A stretch of 64,000 nucleotides of DNA from contig NZ_VKJP01000002.1 of assembly GCF_007280575.1 (NCBI RefSeq), positions 29,700 to 93,699 on the forward strand, written 5' to 3'. Positions 46,001 to 54,572 of this stretch are shown one piece after another (position 1 is the first letter of the stretch; every line of letters begins with the position of its first letter). A program made the position numbers and the translations under genes. The notes under the pieces are model-generated. The model had not been told where the DNA came from, did not search any database, and was given only the letters and a program-made list of their open reading frames with translations. Source of the DNA: Streptomyces benahoarensis. Lineage in GTDB: Bacteria; Actinomycetota; Actinomycetes; Streptomycetales; Streptomycetaceae.

Positions 46001-46428
46001 GTCTGCGAGGTTACGCGACGCACCCGGCCGCCGCCGGTGTGTGGCCGAAAATGCCACGGACGCATGCCAGGCACGCCTCGGTCTCCGTCAACAAACCGGG
46101 TTCGGCTGCTTCCGTCGGCAGCAGGGCCCTGCCAGACACGCTGCGCCGTGGTCTGTGAGCAACGTCTGCGGCAGGCGCCTGAACCGGGTTTTTGCCCGTC
46201 AGGCGCCTTCCGCTCGATCTGCTCGGAGCAGGGAACGTTTTACCTCATGACATCCCGTTCCTCCCACGGCCATCTCGCTCCTGACCAGCCCTTCCGGACC
46301 AGTGACGGACCAAGAACCGACTCGCTCCGCAGACATCTCTCCTTGGCTGACGCTGTCCCGCTCCTGCCCTGTCCGACTCCGGTGTCCCCGCCCGCCGCCG
46401 TCAGCCGCCCGTTGTCAGCTGTCGTCCG
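46001..46428. other. Gene-free region between the DUF4041 gene and the Wadjet operon
   Basis: About 430 bp holding the jetA promoter and a strong hairpin at 46173-46208. No frame looks coding. It separates the two defence modules of island 2. Confidence 0.55.
46173..46208. terminator. Hairpin between DUF4041 gene and Wadjet operon
   Basis: Ten-base arms AGGCGCCTGA and TCAGGCGCCT enclose a second short stem (CGGG/CCCG) with a TTTTTG loop. It lies 220 bp downstream of the DUF4041 stop and 170 bp upstream of jetA. It is probably the terminator of the helicase/ATPase operon. Confidence 0.55.
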
Positions 46429-47835
46429 TCAACGGTTCGCCTGTGCCGACGCAATGCTGGCCCGCCACTCAGAGGCGTCCGGTTCCTCGTGGAACTCAAG
46501 AAGGTGCTGCCCCGCGTGACGGGTCAGGGCATCGCAGACCTGAGCCGGAGTGGCGTAGAAGAACTCGCGGCGTGCGTTGACCCTGTTGACTCTCCGGTCC
46601 TCGAACTCCTGGTGCAGGGCGCGTTCCAAGCTCACGGCGTCGTCGCTGTAGATCAGCGCATGCACGTCGAAGCGGAAGGGAACGGAGGCATCGCCCAGTT
46701 CGTTGACACGATCCATGGGGTCGAGACGACGGGTGAGGCCGATCTTGACCATGGACTGGCCGAACGCGCCGATGTTGGAGATGACGTACACGTACCCCGC
46801 ACGGTTGTTGGCCTCGCGGCGGTTGATGGCCTCCTCATCGGCGTCGATCTCACCGAGCTTCCGCTCCAATTCCTCGATCTGGTCCGGGGCCACCTGGCCA
46901 GCGGAACGGGCCCGGGTCAGTGCCAGGACGAGGCGGTTGCGCTCCTTGTCGAGCCGGGCGCGCTCGCGGGCGATCTCCCGTTCCAGGCGCTCCCCCTCTC
47001 GCTGCCGTGCCCGCTCTTCGCGGCGCTGTTCCTTCTCCTCCTCGACCTTGGCCAAGTGGTCGGCGGTCAGCTCCAGTTCGCGCACCCGCAGACGGTGGTA
47101 CTCGTCGGTCACTCGGATCTGCATGGTCTTGCCGAGCCGCGCGATGGCCTGCCGGGACTTCGCCAGCCGGTCGATAAGGGAGGCGAGGCGGTGGGGCTTC
47201 ATGCCCCGTACGGCGGTATCGACCTCGGCGTTGTAGGCGCGCAGCATCAGTTTGGAGAAGTCACTCACCATACGGCGTCCCTCGGCGGCGGAGCCGTTGA
47301 CCGTCCACTCGGTGACCCCGACGACGGCCTGCCCATTCTTGGTGAGCGCCTTGTAACACTCCTTGATCCGGTCGAGTTCGGCCTTGTAGGCAACGGCGTC
47401 CGCGAGCGGGTGGCGGTACTCGTAGATGCCCGCCTCCTGCAGCAGTACCAAGTCGTCGGTGACGACCAGACCGCTTCTGGCCGCGGTCAGCCGACGCTCG
47501 GCTTCCTGGGCCTGTATCTCCATCTCGTGCAGCCGCTGCCGGGAGCCGCGGAGTTCGTTCTCGGCGCGTTCGGCCGCCGCCTCCACTTTCGTGTCAAGGA
47601 CGGCGTCGATGCGCTGGAGCTCGGTCAGGTGCTCTGCGTGGGCGCGGCGGAGGCGCTCGGTCTCCTGGACCAGACGGGCCGCGTCGGCACCGGCGAGGGC
47701 GGTCAGCTCGGCCAGCAGGCGCTGGTTCTCCGCCCGCAGGGCCTCGGCCTGGGCGGCCTGGGCACGCAGCTCACCCCCCCATGCGGGCGGCCTCGGCCTC
47801 CGCTTCTCTCCGGCGACGGCCGAAGAGACCTCCAC
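46429..47835 (-). CDS. DUF4041 / GIY-YIG (T5orf172) protein, probably the 3' part of a split gene
   Basis: A frame of 468 codons. From about residue 20 it shows a coiled-coil region (ELRAQAAQAEALRAENQRLL), then DUF4041 (about 120-310, EAGIYEYRHPLADAVAYKAE, MLRAYNAEVDTAVRGMK). A C-terminal T5orf172 GIY-YIG-type domain follows (GYVYVISNIGAFGQSMVKIG ... DRVNEL ... FEDRRVNRVNARREFFY). The first 20 codons do not look coding. Removing one G from the G7 tract at 47774-47780 fuses this frame to the PH-like protein upstream (RRREAEAEAARMGG-ELRAQAA), giving one protein of about 680 residues as in homologues. DUF4041/GIY-YIG proteins occur in phage and defence loci and are presumed nucleases. Confidence 0.75.
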   Translation of the reverse strand: MEVSSAVAGEKRRPRPPAWGGELRAQAAQAEALRAENQRLLAELTALAGADAARLVQETERLRRAHAEHLTELQRIDAVLDTKVEAAAERAENELRGSRQRLHEMEIQAQEAERRLTAARSGLVVTDDLVLLQEAGIYEYRHPLADAVAYKAELDRIKECYKALTKNGQAVVGVTEWTVNGSAAEGRRMVSDFSKLMLRAYNAEVDTAVRGMKPHRLASLIDRLAKSRQAIARLGKTMQIRVTDEYHRLRVRELELTADHLAKVEEEKEQRREERARQREGERLEREIARERARLDKERNRLVLALTRARSAGQVAPDQIEELERKLGEIDADEEAINRREANNRAGYVYVISNIGAFGQSMVKIGLTRRLDPMDRVNELGDASVPFRFDVHALIYSDDAVSLERALHQEFEDRRVNRVNARREFFYATPAQVCDALTRHAGQHLLEFHEEPDASEWRASIASAQANR

Positions 47836-48454
47836 CGCCGTCGGGCCGGGACGGGGGCTGCGGCACAGGAGCGGCTGGGGTCGTCAGTCCGGGCTGAGCG
47901 GGGACGGGAACGGGGTTGGTGAACGGCTGCACGGGGACAGGCGCGGAGCCCGTGAACGGTTGCGCGGGAGCGAAGACCGGTGCGGGGAGGGGCTGTCCGG
48001 AGGCGGGGTGAGCAACGGTGCCAACCTGTTGGGCGTACCACTGGCGCCAATGTGCCAGGCGGTCAGCGAGGTTCTGGCCGTCTCGCTTGTCCATGTTCTT
48101 GAACTCGGTCGCCCACCCGGCGACGGACAAGGTGAGCGTCCCCTGGCCCAGTCCTCCCGTCCAGCCCTGGTCGGAGATCTCGCCGAGGGCGTGGGATACG
48201 AGCCGCTGGCCGGACCAGCCCTGCGCGCGGAACAGCACACGGCGATCGGTGAGGGCTAGCACTCCCATGACGCCGTCGTGGTGCGCGACGGCGAGGGCTT
48301 GAACGGTTTCGTCCGGCGTCAGCACCTCGGGAAGGCTCTTCACAGAGCTCTTGACCGGGAACCAGATGCCCGTGATCGCGGCAGCTGCCGCGTCCACATC
48401 GGGCCGGGAGGAGTGTATGGGCAAGGGGAATTCGCTTTCTCTCGTCATCATCAT
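47771..48454 (-). CDS. PH-like/Pro-rich protein, probably the 5' part of the DUF4041 gene
   Basis: 227 codons from a cluster of ATGs at 48454-48446. The first 130 residues are a small beta domain of the bacterial PH type (ALAVAHHDGVMGVLALTDRR, VLFRAQGWSGQRLVSHALGE). A Pro/Val-rich linker follows (about 140-200), then GGGGLFGRRRREAEAEAARM, a coiled-coil start that ends abruptly at TGA. LFGR-type basic segments normally lead straight into DUF4041 coiled coils. The natural continuation is present in the other frame, one base away in a G7 tract. It lies 67 bp after the 1990-aa ATPase gene and belongs to its operon. Confidence 0.65.
   Translation of the reverse strand: MMMTRESEFPLPIHSSRPDVDAAAAAITGIWFPVKSSVKSLPEVLTPDETVQALAVAHHDGVMGVLALTDRRVLFRAQGWSGQRLVSHALGEISDQGWTGGLGQGTLTLSVAGWATEFKNMDKRDGQNLADRLAHWRQWYAQQVGTVAHPASGQPLPAPVFAPAQPFTGSAPVPVQPFTNPVPVPAQPGLTTPAAPVPQPPSRPDGGGGLFGRRRREAEAEAARMGG
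47774..47780. repeat. G7/C7 homopolymer splitting the DUF4041 gene
   Basis: Seven C on the plus strand (seven G in the mRNA) exactly at the junction of two frames that together encode one PH-like/DUF4041/GIY-YIG protein. Six G would join them. It is a candidate site for a frameshift mutation, phase variation, slippage or sequencing error. Confidence 0.7.
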
Positions 48455-48521
48455 GCCGACCGTCGCCGTGAGCGGCCGTGGGCACGGTGGGGCCGGGCCC
48501 ACGCCCGGCCCCACCGGCAGG

Positions 48522-51500
48522 TCACGCCTTGCCGTCGAGTACACCCAGCGCCGCGTGGAGGACCGGCTCGACGCGCAGGCGCGTCCCGTCCCTGTCGAAC
48601 GCCTGAAGGGTCTCCAGGCACGTGACGGCCCCGAGCGCCTCGTCGAAGGAGAGGCCGGCCATCTCGGCGGCGGTGACGAGGTAGCCGTCGTCGTGCCAGT
48701 CCGCACCGAGCTGTTCGACGATCCCGTCGTAGGCGGCCTTGAGGGGGTCGCTCTCCAGCAGACCCACGGCCTCCACGAACTCTTCGGCACCGCTGCTCTG
48801 CTCAAGCCACGACGTCAGGTCGTCCAGCAATCTGTCCTGATTGGGCCGGCGCTCACGCAACTTGAGGGCCTTGTCCAGCAGGTACGGCCAGCCGCCGGTC
48901 ACCGCCGCGAGACGGGCCAGCCGCTCCTCCGTCTCGCACAGGCTGTAGCGCTGTGTCCAGTCCTTCAGGCTGCGCAGATCGTACCGCCGCAGCACCACGA
49001 CGGCGTCGTGGTCGGCGTCGGGTCCGGTGAGGAGGTCGGGCCAGAATCCGAGCTGTGTCGCACCCGACACCAGGACCACGGACCTTGTGGCCTCGGCGGC
49101 CTCGGGCAGGACCGCCCTGGCCAGGCCCAGGGAATCCCGGCAGGACTTCTCACTACCCAGCGAGAGATCACTGATGAGCAGTCGTCGCTCGCCCGCGCGG
49201 CCGGCGGCGAGTTCCCTGCGGAACGTCTTGGCGCTGCCGATCGGGGGCACCGACCAGCCCGCCACCTTGCCGGTGACTGCTCGCAGCGTCATCTCCACAT
49301 CCGCAACGCCGGTTGCCTGCGTACCGAGCACGACACGGACCTGGTTGACACATTCCCCCAGCAGGTAGTCGATCTGGTTGACGGTGAGCGGGGCGGACCT
49401 GCTGTCCAAGAGATCCGGACGGCTCTCCAGCACAACCGTCTCCTCCAACCGGGACTCCTTCTCCGCCCGCAGCAGCCGCGCCTCGATCTCCTGGGCGGTG
49501 CCGATCATGCGGAGCGCGTTGGGCCCTCGCAGGTGCCATCCCTGCCCGTCGTTGTTCGGCGCCAGGGCGCCGAGGCCCACCATCTCCTGCAAGTAGGCGC
49601 GGAATCCCTCGCTGTCCAGCTGCTCGAAGCCCCGGGGCCACCAGCCGGCGCATTCCTCCCGCAGCTCCCGGTCGCTGAGCCGGGTTTCCAGGCCGTTGTC
49701 CCGGGCGTGCTGGGCGAGGACATTGGCGATGACGTGATAGCGGTCGTCAAGGGCGAGGGTGTCCTTGAACGCAGCGGTGATGTCCGAGCGCAGCGAAGCA
49801 TCCTGCTCCACCTCGTCCACGTCGGACTCCTCGATCGTGTAGGGAGGCGGACCGAGCAGTGTGCGCGCCCGTTTGCCCTGCATGACCTGCACCATCCTGC
49901 TGCCGAAGATCTGCAGCAGGAAGGGCTGGTACGAACAGAAGCCGAGCACCCGGTTGACGAGGTCGACATCGGCGAACTCGAAGCCGAGCGCACGCATCGG
50001 GTGCACGATCAGGTCGGCCGCGAACTGCGGGGTGAGCGGTCCGACGACCGTCGGGGTCTGTGCCAGGTGGCTGAAGGGGCCGTTCCTGGCGAGCCGGGTG
50101 AAGCGCTGCACCGAGTGCAGACCGGCGAAGACGACCTTGGCCCGGCCGCGTGAGTCCTCGCCCAGACCGCGCAGTCGACGGGTCTCCGTGCACTCGGGGA
50201 CGTCCGCCTCGAAGAAGCGGTCGCACTCGTCGAGGAGGATGAGCAGCCGCCGGTCGGGGTCCTGATCGAGCCATCGGGCGATCCCGTTGGTGACCCGCTG
50301 CCACGACTCCTGCTGCGGGTCCCGGCGCCGGGGCTCCTCCAGGACACCCTGCCTGATCAGCTCCTGGTCCAGCGTGGGCCAGATGGCTTCCGCGCCGATT
50401 GCGGTGCTCCGGCCGATGCCGATCTTGTCCAGGTTCAGGTAGAGCTTGCGGTACGCCCCGGGACGCTGTTCTTCGAAGCGGTCGCCCGCATCGGCGAGCA
50501 AGGCCGACTTGCCGAGTCCCCGGCCGCCGTAGAGGATCTGCGTCCCCGCCGGGTCGTGAATGCTCTTGCGCTCGCGGTCACGGCCGTAGAACATCTCCCG
50601 CCCGATCTGGCCACGCTTCTCCTTGATGTACGGGTTCACCGCGGAGAACGGCAGCAGCGTCTCGGTCGTCGCGTCCACCCGACGGTTGCCGTGCGCGACG
50701 AGGTAGGCCAGCGCGGTGTCGTCTATGACCATGATCGGCTTGGTGCCCTGGGAGGCGGCGGCCAGCTCGATACGGGTCCTGCTGTCCAACGTCCCGAAGT
50801 GGACAACGAGCAGACTGCTCTCATCAGGGTCCTGGAGCGCGCGGCTGATGAGCAGTTTCGCCGCGGGGCGGCCCCAGATCAGCAGGGCACGCAGTTTGCC
50901 GCCCCGGTCCTTGATCTGCGATCCGAAGGACGGCGCCCAGGCACGGCCGGTGACGTGCACCTCCGCCAGTTCGAAGAACCGGTAGTCCTTGCCGCGCGGC
51001 AGGTCGTCCACGGGCCGGGCCCGCCGCGCCTCGTATCCGAGCAGGGACAGGGCCGGGGTGAGGCTCTCGCGCGGGTTGATCTTGATGCGGTCCTTGGTCA
51101 CGGCGAGCGTGTTCCACAGTTCCAGGGCCGCGGCGGCGCGTTCGGCCTCCTCTTCCGAAAGGCCGGCGTAGTCCAGCACGGTTTCGTCACCATACCGGCC
51201 ACGGGTTCGGACGGCCGCGACCAGCTCGGCGTCGATCCCGCCGGGCAGAGCGTCCGGCACCGCGGGGAAGAACGCCTCCAGATGAGAGTCCTCGGACCTG
51301 ATCTCCGGTACCGGCTCGCCCAGTTCGAGGAAGTAGACCAGTTCGGCCGCGGTGGCCAGACTGTCGGTGTCCAGATTGCGCTGAACCCGTTCGCGGTCCT
51401 CCGCGCTCACGTCCGTCAGCGCGGCCAGCCGGGCACGCAGCTGGTCAGCGGCTTCCTTGCGGTAGCGGGGCAGGAGTACCTCGACCCGGTCGAGATTACG

Positions 51501-54494
51501 GCGGACTGCAGCCAGCTCGTCCGGCCCGTCGTGCTCCAGGTGTGCCCTGGCGTCCGCCAGCAACTCCTGGAGGCTGACGTCCTGTTCGACAGTGAGCGCC
51601 TCGTCCGCCTGGGACCGGCGGAGCCGGACCGCCAGCTGCCGCTGCTTCTCGGCGAGTGCCGCACGGCGCTCCCTCTCGCGCACGGTGAGCTGCGCACGGC
51701 GCTCCTCGGAGAGGGTCAGGGTGTGGGCAGCCGGGAGCACGTCGAGGTCGGCGAGATCCATGATGCTACGGACCACGCCGTACTCGTCACCGGCAAGTTG
51801 GTGCTCGATCGCGTCGTCCCAGGTACGGTCCACGGCTTCCAGCAGGCCGTCCACGGTGAGTTCCTCGCCCGGCGCGGTCGGTCGCGCCTTGTACAGTTCG
51901 GCGTCCAGGGCCTGCTGCACGTCCGGCTCGGGTCCCGTCTCGACCGGTCGGCTGTCCGCGTCCAGCCCGTCGAAGACCTCGGCGAACAGGTCCCGGGCCA
52001 CGCAGGCGGCGGCTTTCGCCAGGACCGCGGAACTGCGTTCGGCCGCGGCGAGGTCATCAGCGACCCGTTCGCGCAGGCCGAGGAGGGAGAGGCGCAGCGA
52101 GGCGACGGACTGGAACGCCCACACGTTCTCCTCCGCACGTCCCGCTTCCAGGCCACGCTTGACCGCACGCCACTGCCGCACGGCGTCCCGCCCGCGCTCC
52201 AGGCAGTGGCGGACGTTGTTGCGACCCGACCCCTGGAGGCTGCGGCCACCCGGCCCGCGCAGCGCAGCGTCCATCTCGTCGAGTGCCGCCTCGATCTGTG
52301 TACGCCGGGCGAGGTTCTCCAGCAGCTCGTCCGCTCGCGTCGCGGCGTCCGGGGCCCCCGCCACGATGGCGGTCAGCACGCTGCCGAGCAGTCCCGTCGG
52401 AGCCAGCCAGCGCTGCACCATGGCGCTGGCCCGCTGGAAGCGCAGACGAGGCGCGGTGAGCAGGGCCTGGCAGGCATCCACGGCCTCGCGCAGCTCGCTC
52501 TCGGTGTGCGAGACATCAGCGACGACGGCACGGTGTGGCGCGATGAGCAGTGCACCCTGCAGGGCGCGTTCCGCCACCGTGGTCGCCACCTCGTGCAGAG
52601 CGGCGGGAAGTTGGGGAGCGAGCGCCCGCAACTGCGCACCGGCTACGGGTGCGCCCGTCATCAGAGCCGCTCGGACCAGGGTGGGGAGCACGAGCAGGGA
52701 GAGCGCATCGGTGTCGCTCTCCTTGCGGGCCTCCCACTCGTGCAGCGACTCCTCGATGACCTGAGCCGCGCGTCCGGCCCTGGAGCGCAGCAGCGTCGCC
52801 GCGGCAGCCAGGCGCAGGGCCGCGGACTCGGTGTCCGGGCGGTCTGCGGTCTGCGACAGGTGGGCGGCGAGCCCGAAGCGCTTCTCGGCGATGAGCCGGG
52901 CGAGTACCGGCTCGATGTCCTTCGGGCGAGTGCCGTCGGTGGTGGCCGTGGTCACCGCGGGATCGGCGATGACCGGCCGGGGCGGCGCGGGCTGCTGCTC
53001 CGCGATGTCGCTGAACCGGGAACCGCGCTCGTCCGGGCCGGAATCGGTGGTGCTGTGGTCCTGCTGGTCCTGTGCCACGGCTACGCCGGTGTCGCCGTGC
53101 GGAGCGGTGGCCGCCTCCGGGGCATCGGTGTGGTCCGGGGTCTCCCGGGACTCGGCGGAGTCCGCGCTCTGCGGGGCGGCCGCGTCGTCGGCGGTCGTGT
53201 CCTCGGTGACCGTGAGCTGCTCGTACAGTACGGCCGCGACGGCGTACGGCGGATGCGCGACCGACAGCTGCTGCTGGAGCCCGATTATCTCCTGCTGTGC
53301 GTCGAGCCGGCCCTTCATGTCGACGAGGCGTGCCAGCAGCGCGAGAAAGTGCGCGCAGGCGTCATCCTGTTCGTCCCACTCCTGCTTCGCAAGCAGCGCC
53401 TTCGCACGCTGTCCGGCGTCCACGACCACCGTGGCAAGCGCACTGTCCGGGGAGCAGCCGAGTGCCGTCACCGTCGCCACCAGGCGGCGGGTCTCGGTGT
53501 TCCTCTCGTTCCGTTCGGCTCGCGTACGGAGCTCGTCGATCGCCGTGAGGATGTCGGTGAGGCGGTCGGCGACGCCGGTGACGCCGACCGCAGAGAGCGC
53601 GGCCCGCGCGCGGGAGAACGCCGGAGCAACGGCAGCGAGCGGTGTCAGGTCGGTGGGGGCGGGCGGACACCCGTCCAGCAGGGAGGAGCGCAGGCGGTCA
53701 GCGGCGCCTCGCGCCTCCTCCACGATGCGCGGGAGTTCCTCCTCGGCTGCGGTCAATTCCTCCATGGAATTCCGCTCGCCACGGGGCCGCTGTCCGTGCT
53801 CCGTGGTGGGCCCGGCCGGCTTCGGGGGCTCCGTGTGGTCGGGCCGCCGGGGAGCCGGAATGGCTGTCATCGGCTGTGGGCCGTCGGCCACCGCGTCCTC
53901 ATGCGGCGCGGTGGGCTGGTCAAAGCCGGGAGTCTCGTCGATCACACGCCAGGCCGCTGTGAACGCCGCGCCTCGGGCGGTCTCGTCCGCGTCGATGCCG
54001 AACCAGTCGTGGCCGGCCGCCCAGACGAGCAGACGGGCGTCGTACGCCGATGCCTGGACGTGGGAGAACAGCGCCAGACGGAGCAGGCGTGTGCCCCAGC
54101 GGTCCACGAGACCGGGCCCGGTACGGGCAGGCCCGCGCTCCCCTGCCACGCGGGCGAGGTCTTTCGTGATCTGAGCCGTGAGGTGGGACACGGCGTGCCT
54201 ACGGTCGGCCGACTCCACCCGTTGCACCCGCTTGAGTACCTGCTCGCTGAGCACACGCCCGAAGCGCCGCGGCTCCACCTTGCGAAAACCGAGGCCTTGC
54301 ATGGTGGCTTGGCGGTCCTTGGGCCCGAGGGCGTTGAGTGCGAGCTCCGTCTCCCCGACGGTGAGGTCGCCGAGGGCCGTGTCCACGACCGGGCCGAGCC
54401 CGTCGAGGGCTGCGGCGAGTTCCTTGAGCAGGCCGAGCGGTGTTCCCTGCGGGGAGAGCGGTGGTGTGGCAACCACGGGATGGCTAAAGGTCAT
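48522..54494 (-). CDS. Giant STAND-type ATPase of the helicase module
   Basis: A 1990-aa protein, ATG 54494. Residues 1-190 form a conserved-looking helical domain (GLLKELAAALDGLGPVVDTA). A long helical, Ala/Arg/Glu-rich region (about 240-1060) could be a scaffold or repeat domain. An unrecognised alpha/beta domain (about 1120-1260) precedes the phrase FSAVNPYIKEKRG ... MFYGRDRE. This introduces a STAND/AAA ATPase with Walker A GGRGLGKSALL near 1325 and Walker B LLILLDECDRFFE near 1418. The last 350 residues contain winged-helix and alpha/beta parts. The NPY-FYGR-GGRGLGK block is typical of conflict-system STAND NTPases. It probably senses infection or regulates the helicase at 56897. Confidence 0.7.
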   Translation of the reverse strand: MTFSHPVVATPPLSPQGTPLGLLKELAAALDGLGPVVDTALGDLTVGETELALNALGPKDRQATMQGLGFRKVEPRRFGRVLSEQVLKRVQRVESADRRHAVSHLTAQITKDLARVAGERGPARTGPGLVDRWGTRLLRLALFSHVQASAYDARLLVWAAGHDWFGIDADETARGAAFTAAWRVIDETPGFDQPTAPHEDAVADGPQPMTAIPAPRRPDHTEPPKPAGPTTEHGQRPRGERNSMEELTAAEEELPRIVEEARGAADRLRSSLLDGCPPAPTDLTPLAAVAPAFSRARAALSAVGVTGVADRLTDILTAIDELRTRAERNERNTETRRLVATVTALGCSPDSALATVVVDAGQRAKALLAKQEWDEQDDACAHFLALLARLVDMKGRLDAQQEIIGLQQQLSVAHPPYAVAAVLYEQLTVTEDTTADDAAAPQSADSAESRETPDHTDAPEAATAPHGDTGVAVAQDQQDHSTTDSGPDERGSRFSDIAEQQPAPPRPVIADPAVTTATTDGTRPKDIEPVLARLIAEKRFGLAAHLSQTADRPDTESAALRLAAAATLLRSRAGRAAQVIEESLHEWEARKESDTDALSLLVLPTLVRAALMTGAPVAGAQLRALAPQLPAALHEVATTVAERALQGALLIAPHRAVVADVSHTESELREAVDACQALLTAPRLRFQRASAMVQRWLAPTGLLGSVLTAIVAGAPDAATRADELLENLARRTQIEAALDEMDAALRGPGGRSLQGSGRNNVRHCLERGRDAVRQWRAVKRGLEAGRAEENVWAFQSVASLRLSLLGLRERVADDLAAAERSSAVLAKAAACVARDLFAEVFDGLDADSRPVETGPEPDVQQALDAELYKARPTAPGEELTVDGLLEAVDRTWDDAIEHQLAGDEYGVVRSIMDLADLDVLPAAHTLTLSEERRAQLTVRERERRAALAEKQRQLAVRLRRSQADEALTVEQDVSLQELLADARAHLEHDGPDELAAVRRNLDRVEVLLPRYRKEAADQLRARLAALTDVSAEDRERVQRNLDTDSLATAAELVYFLELGEPVPEIRSEDSHLEAFFPAVPDALPGGIDAELVAAVRTRGRYGDETVLDYAGLSEEEAERAAAALELWNTLAVTKDRIKINPRESLTPALSLLGYEARRARPVDDLPRGKDYRFFELAEVHVTGRAWAPSFGSQIKDRGGKLRALLIWGRPAAKLLISRALQDPDESSLLVVHFGTLDSRTRIELAAASQGTKPIMVIDDTALAYLVAHGNRRVDATTETLLPFSAVNPYIKEKRGQIGREMFYGRDRERKSIHDPAGTQILYGGRGLGKSALLADAGDRFEEQRPGAYRKLYLNLDKIGIGRSTAIGAEAIWPTLDQELIRQGVLEEPRRRDPQQESWQRVTNGIARWLDQDPDRRLLILLDECDRFFEADVPECTETRRLRGLGEDSRGRAKVVFAGLHSVQRFTRLARNGPFSHLAQTPTVVGPLTPQFAADLIVHPMRALGFEFADVDLVNRVLGFCSYQPFLLQIFGSRMVQVMQGKRARTLLGPPPYTIEESDVDEVEQDASLRSDITAAFKDTLALDDRYHVIANVLAQHARDNGLETRLSDRELREECAGWWPRGFEQLDSEGFRAYLQEMVGLGALAPNNDGQGWHLRGPNALRMIGTAQEIEARLLRAEKESRLEETVVLESRPDLLDSRSAPLTVNQIDYLLGECVNQVRVVLGTQATGVADVEMTLRAVTGKVAGWSVPPIGSAKTFRRELAAGRAGERRLLISDLSLGSEKSCRDSLGLARAVLPEAAEATRSVVLVSGATQLGFWPDLLTGPDADHDAVVVLRRYDLRSLKDWTQRYSLCETEERLARLAAVTGGWPYLLDKALKLRERRPNQDRLLDDLTSWLEQSSGAEEFVEAVGLLESDPLKAAYDGIVEQLGADWHDDGYLVTAAEMAGLSFDEALGAVTCLETLQAFDRDGTRLRVEPVLHAALGVLDGKA

Positions 54495-54572
54495 TCGGTC
54501 CCGATCTCTTGTGTTCTGCGGTGTTGATGCCGGGGTGGTGTTCGGCGCACGCCGGCGTGGTCCGCCGGGAGG

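Noticed and set aside
50556..54527. 1323-codon plus-strand frame opposite the giant ATPase gene
   Set aside because: The opposite strand has a continuous protein with Walker motifs. This frame is a Gly/Arg/Val-rich shadow with no domain.
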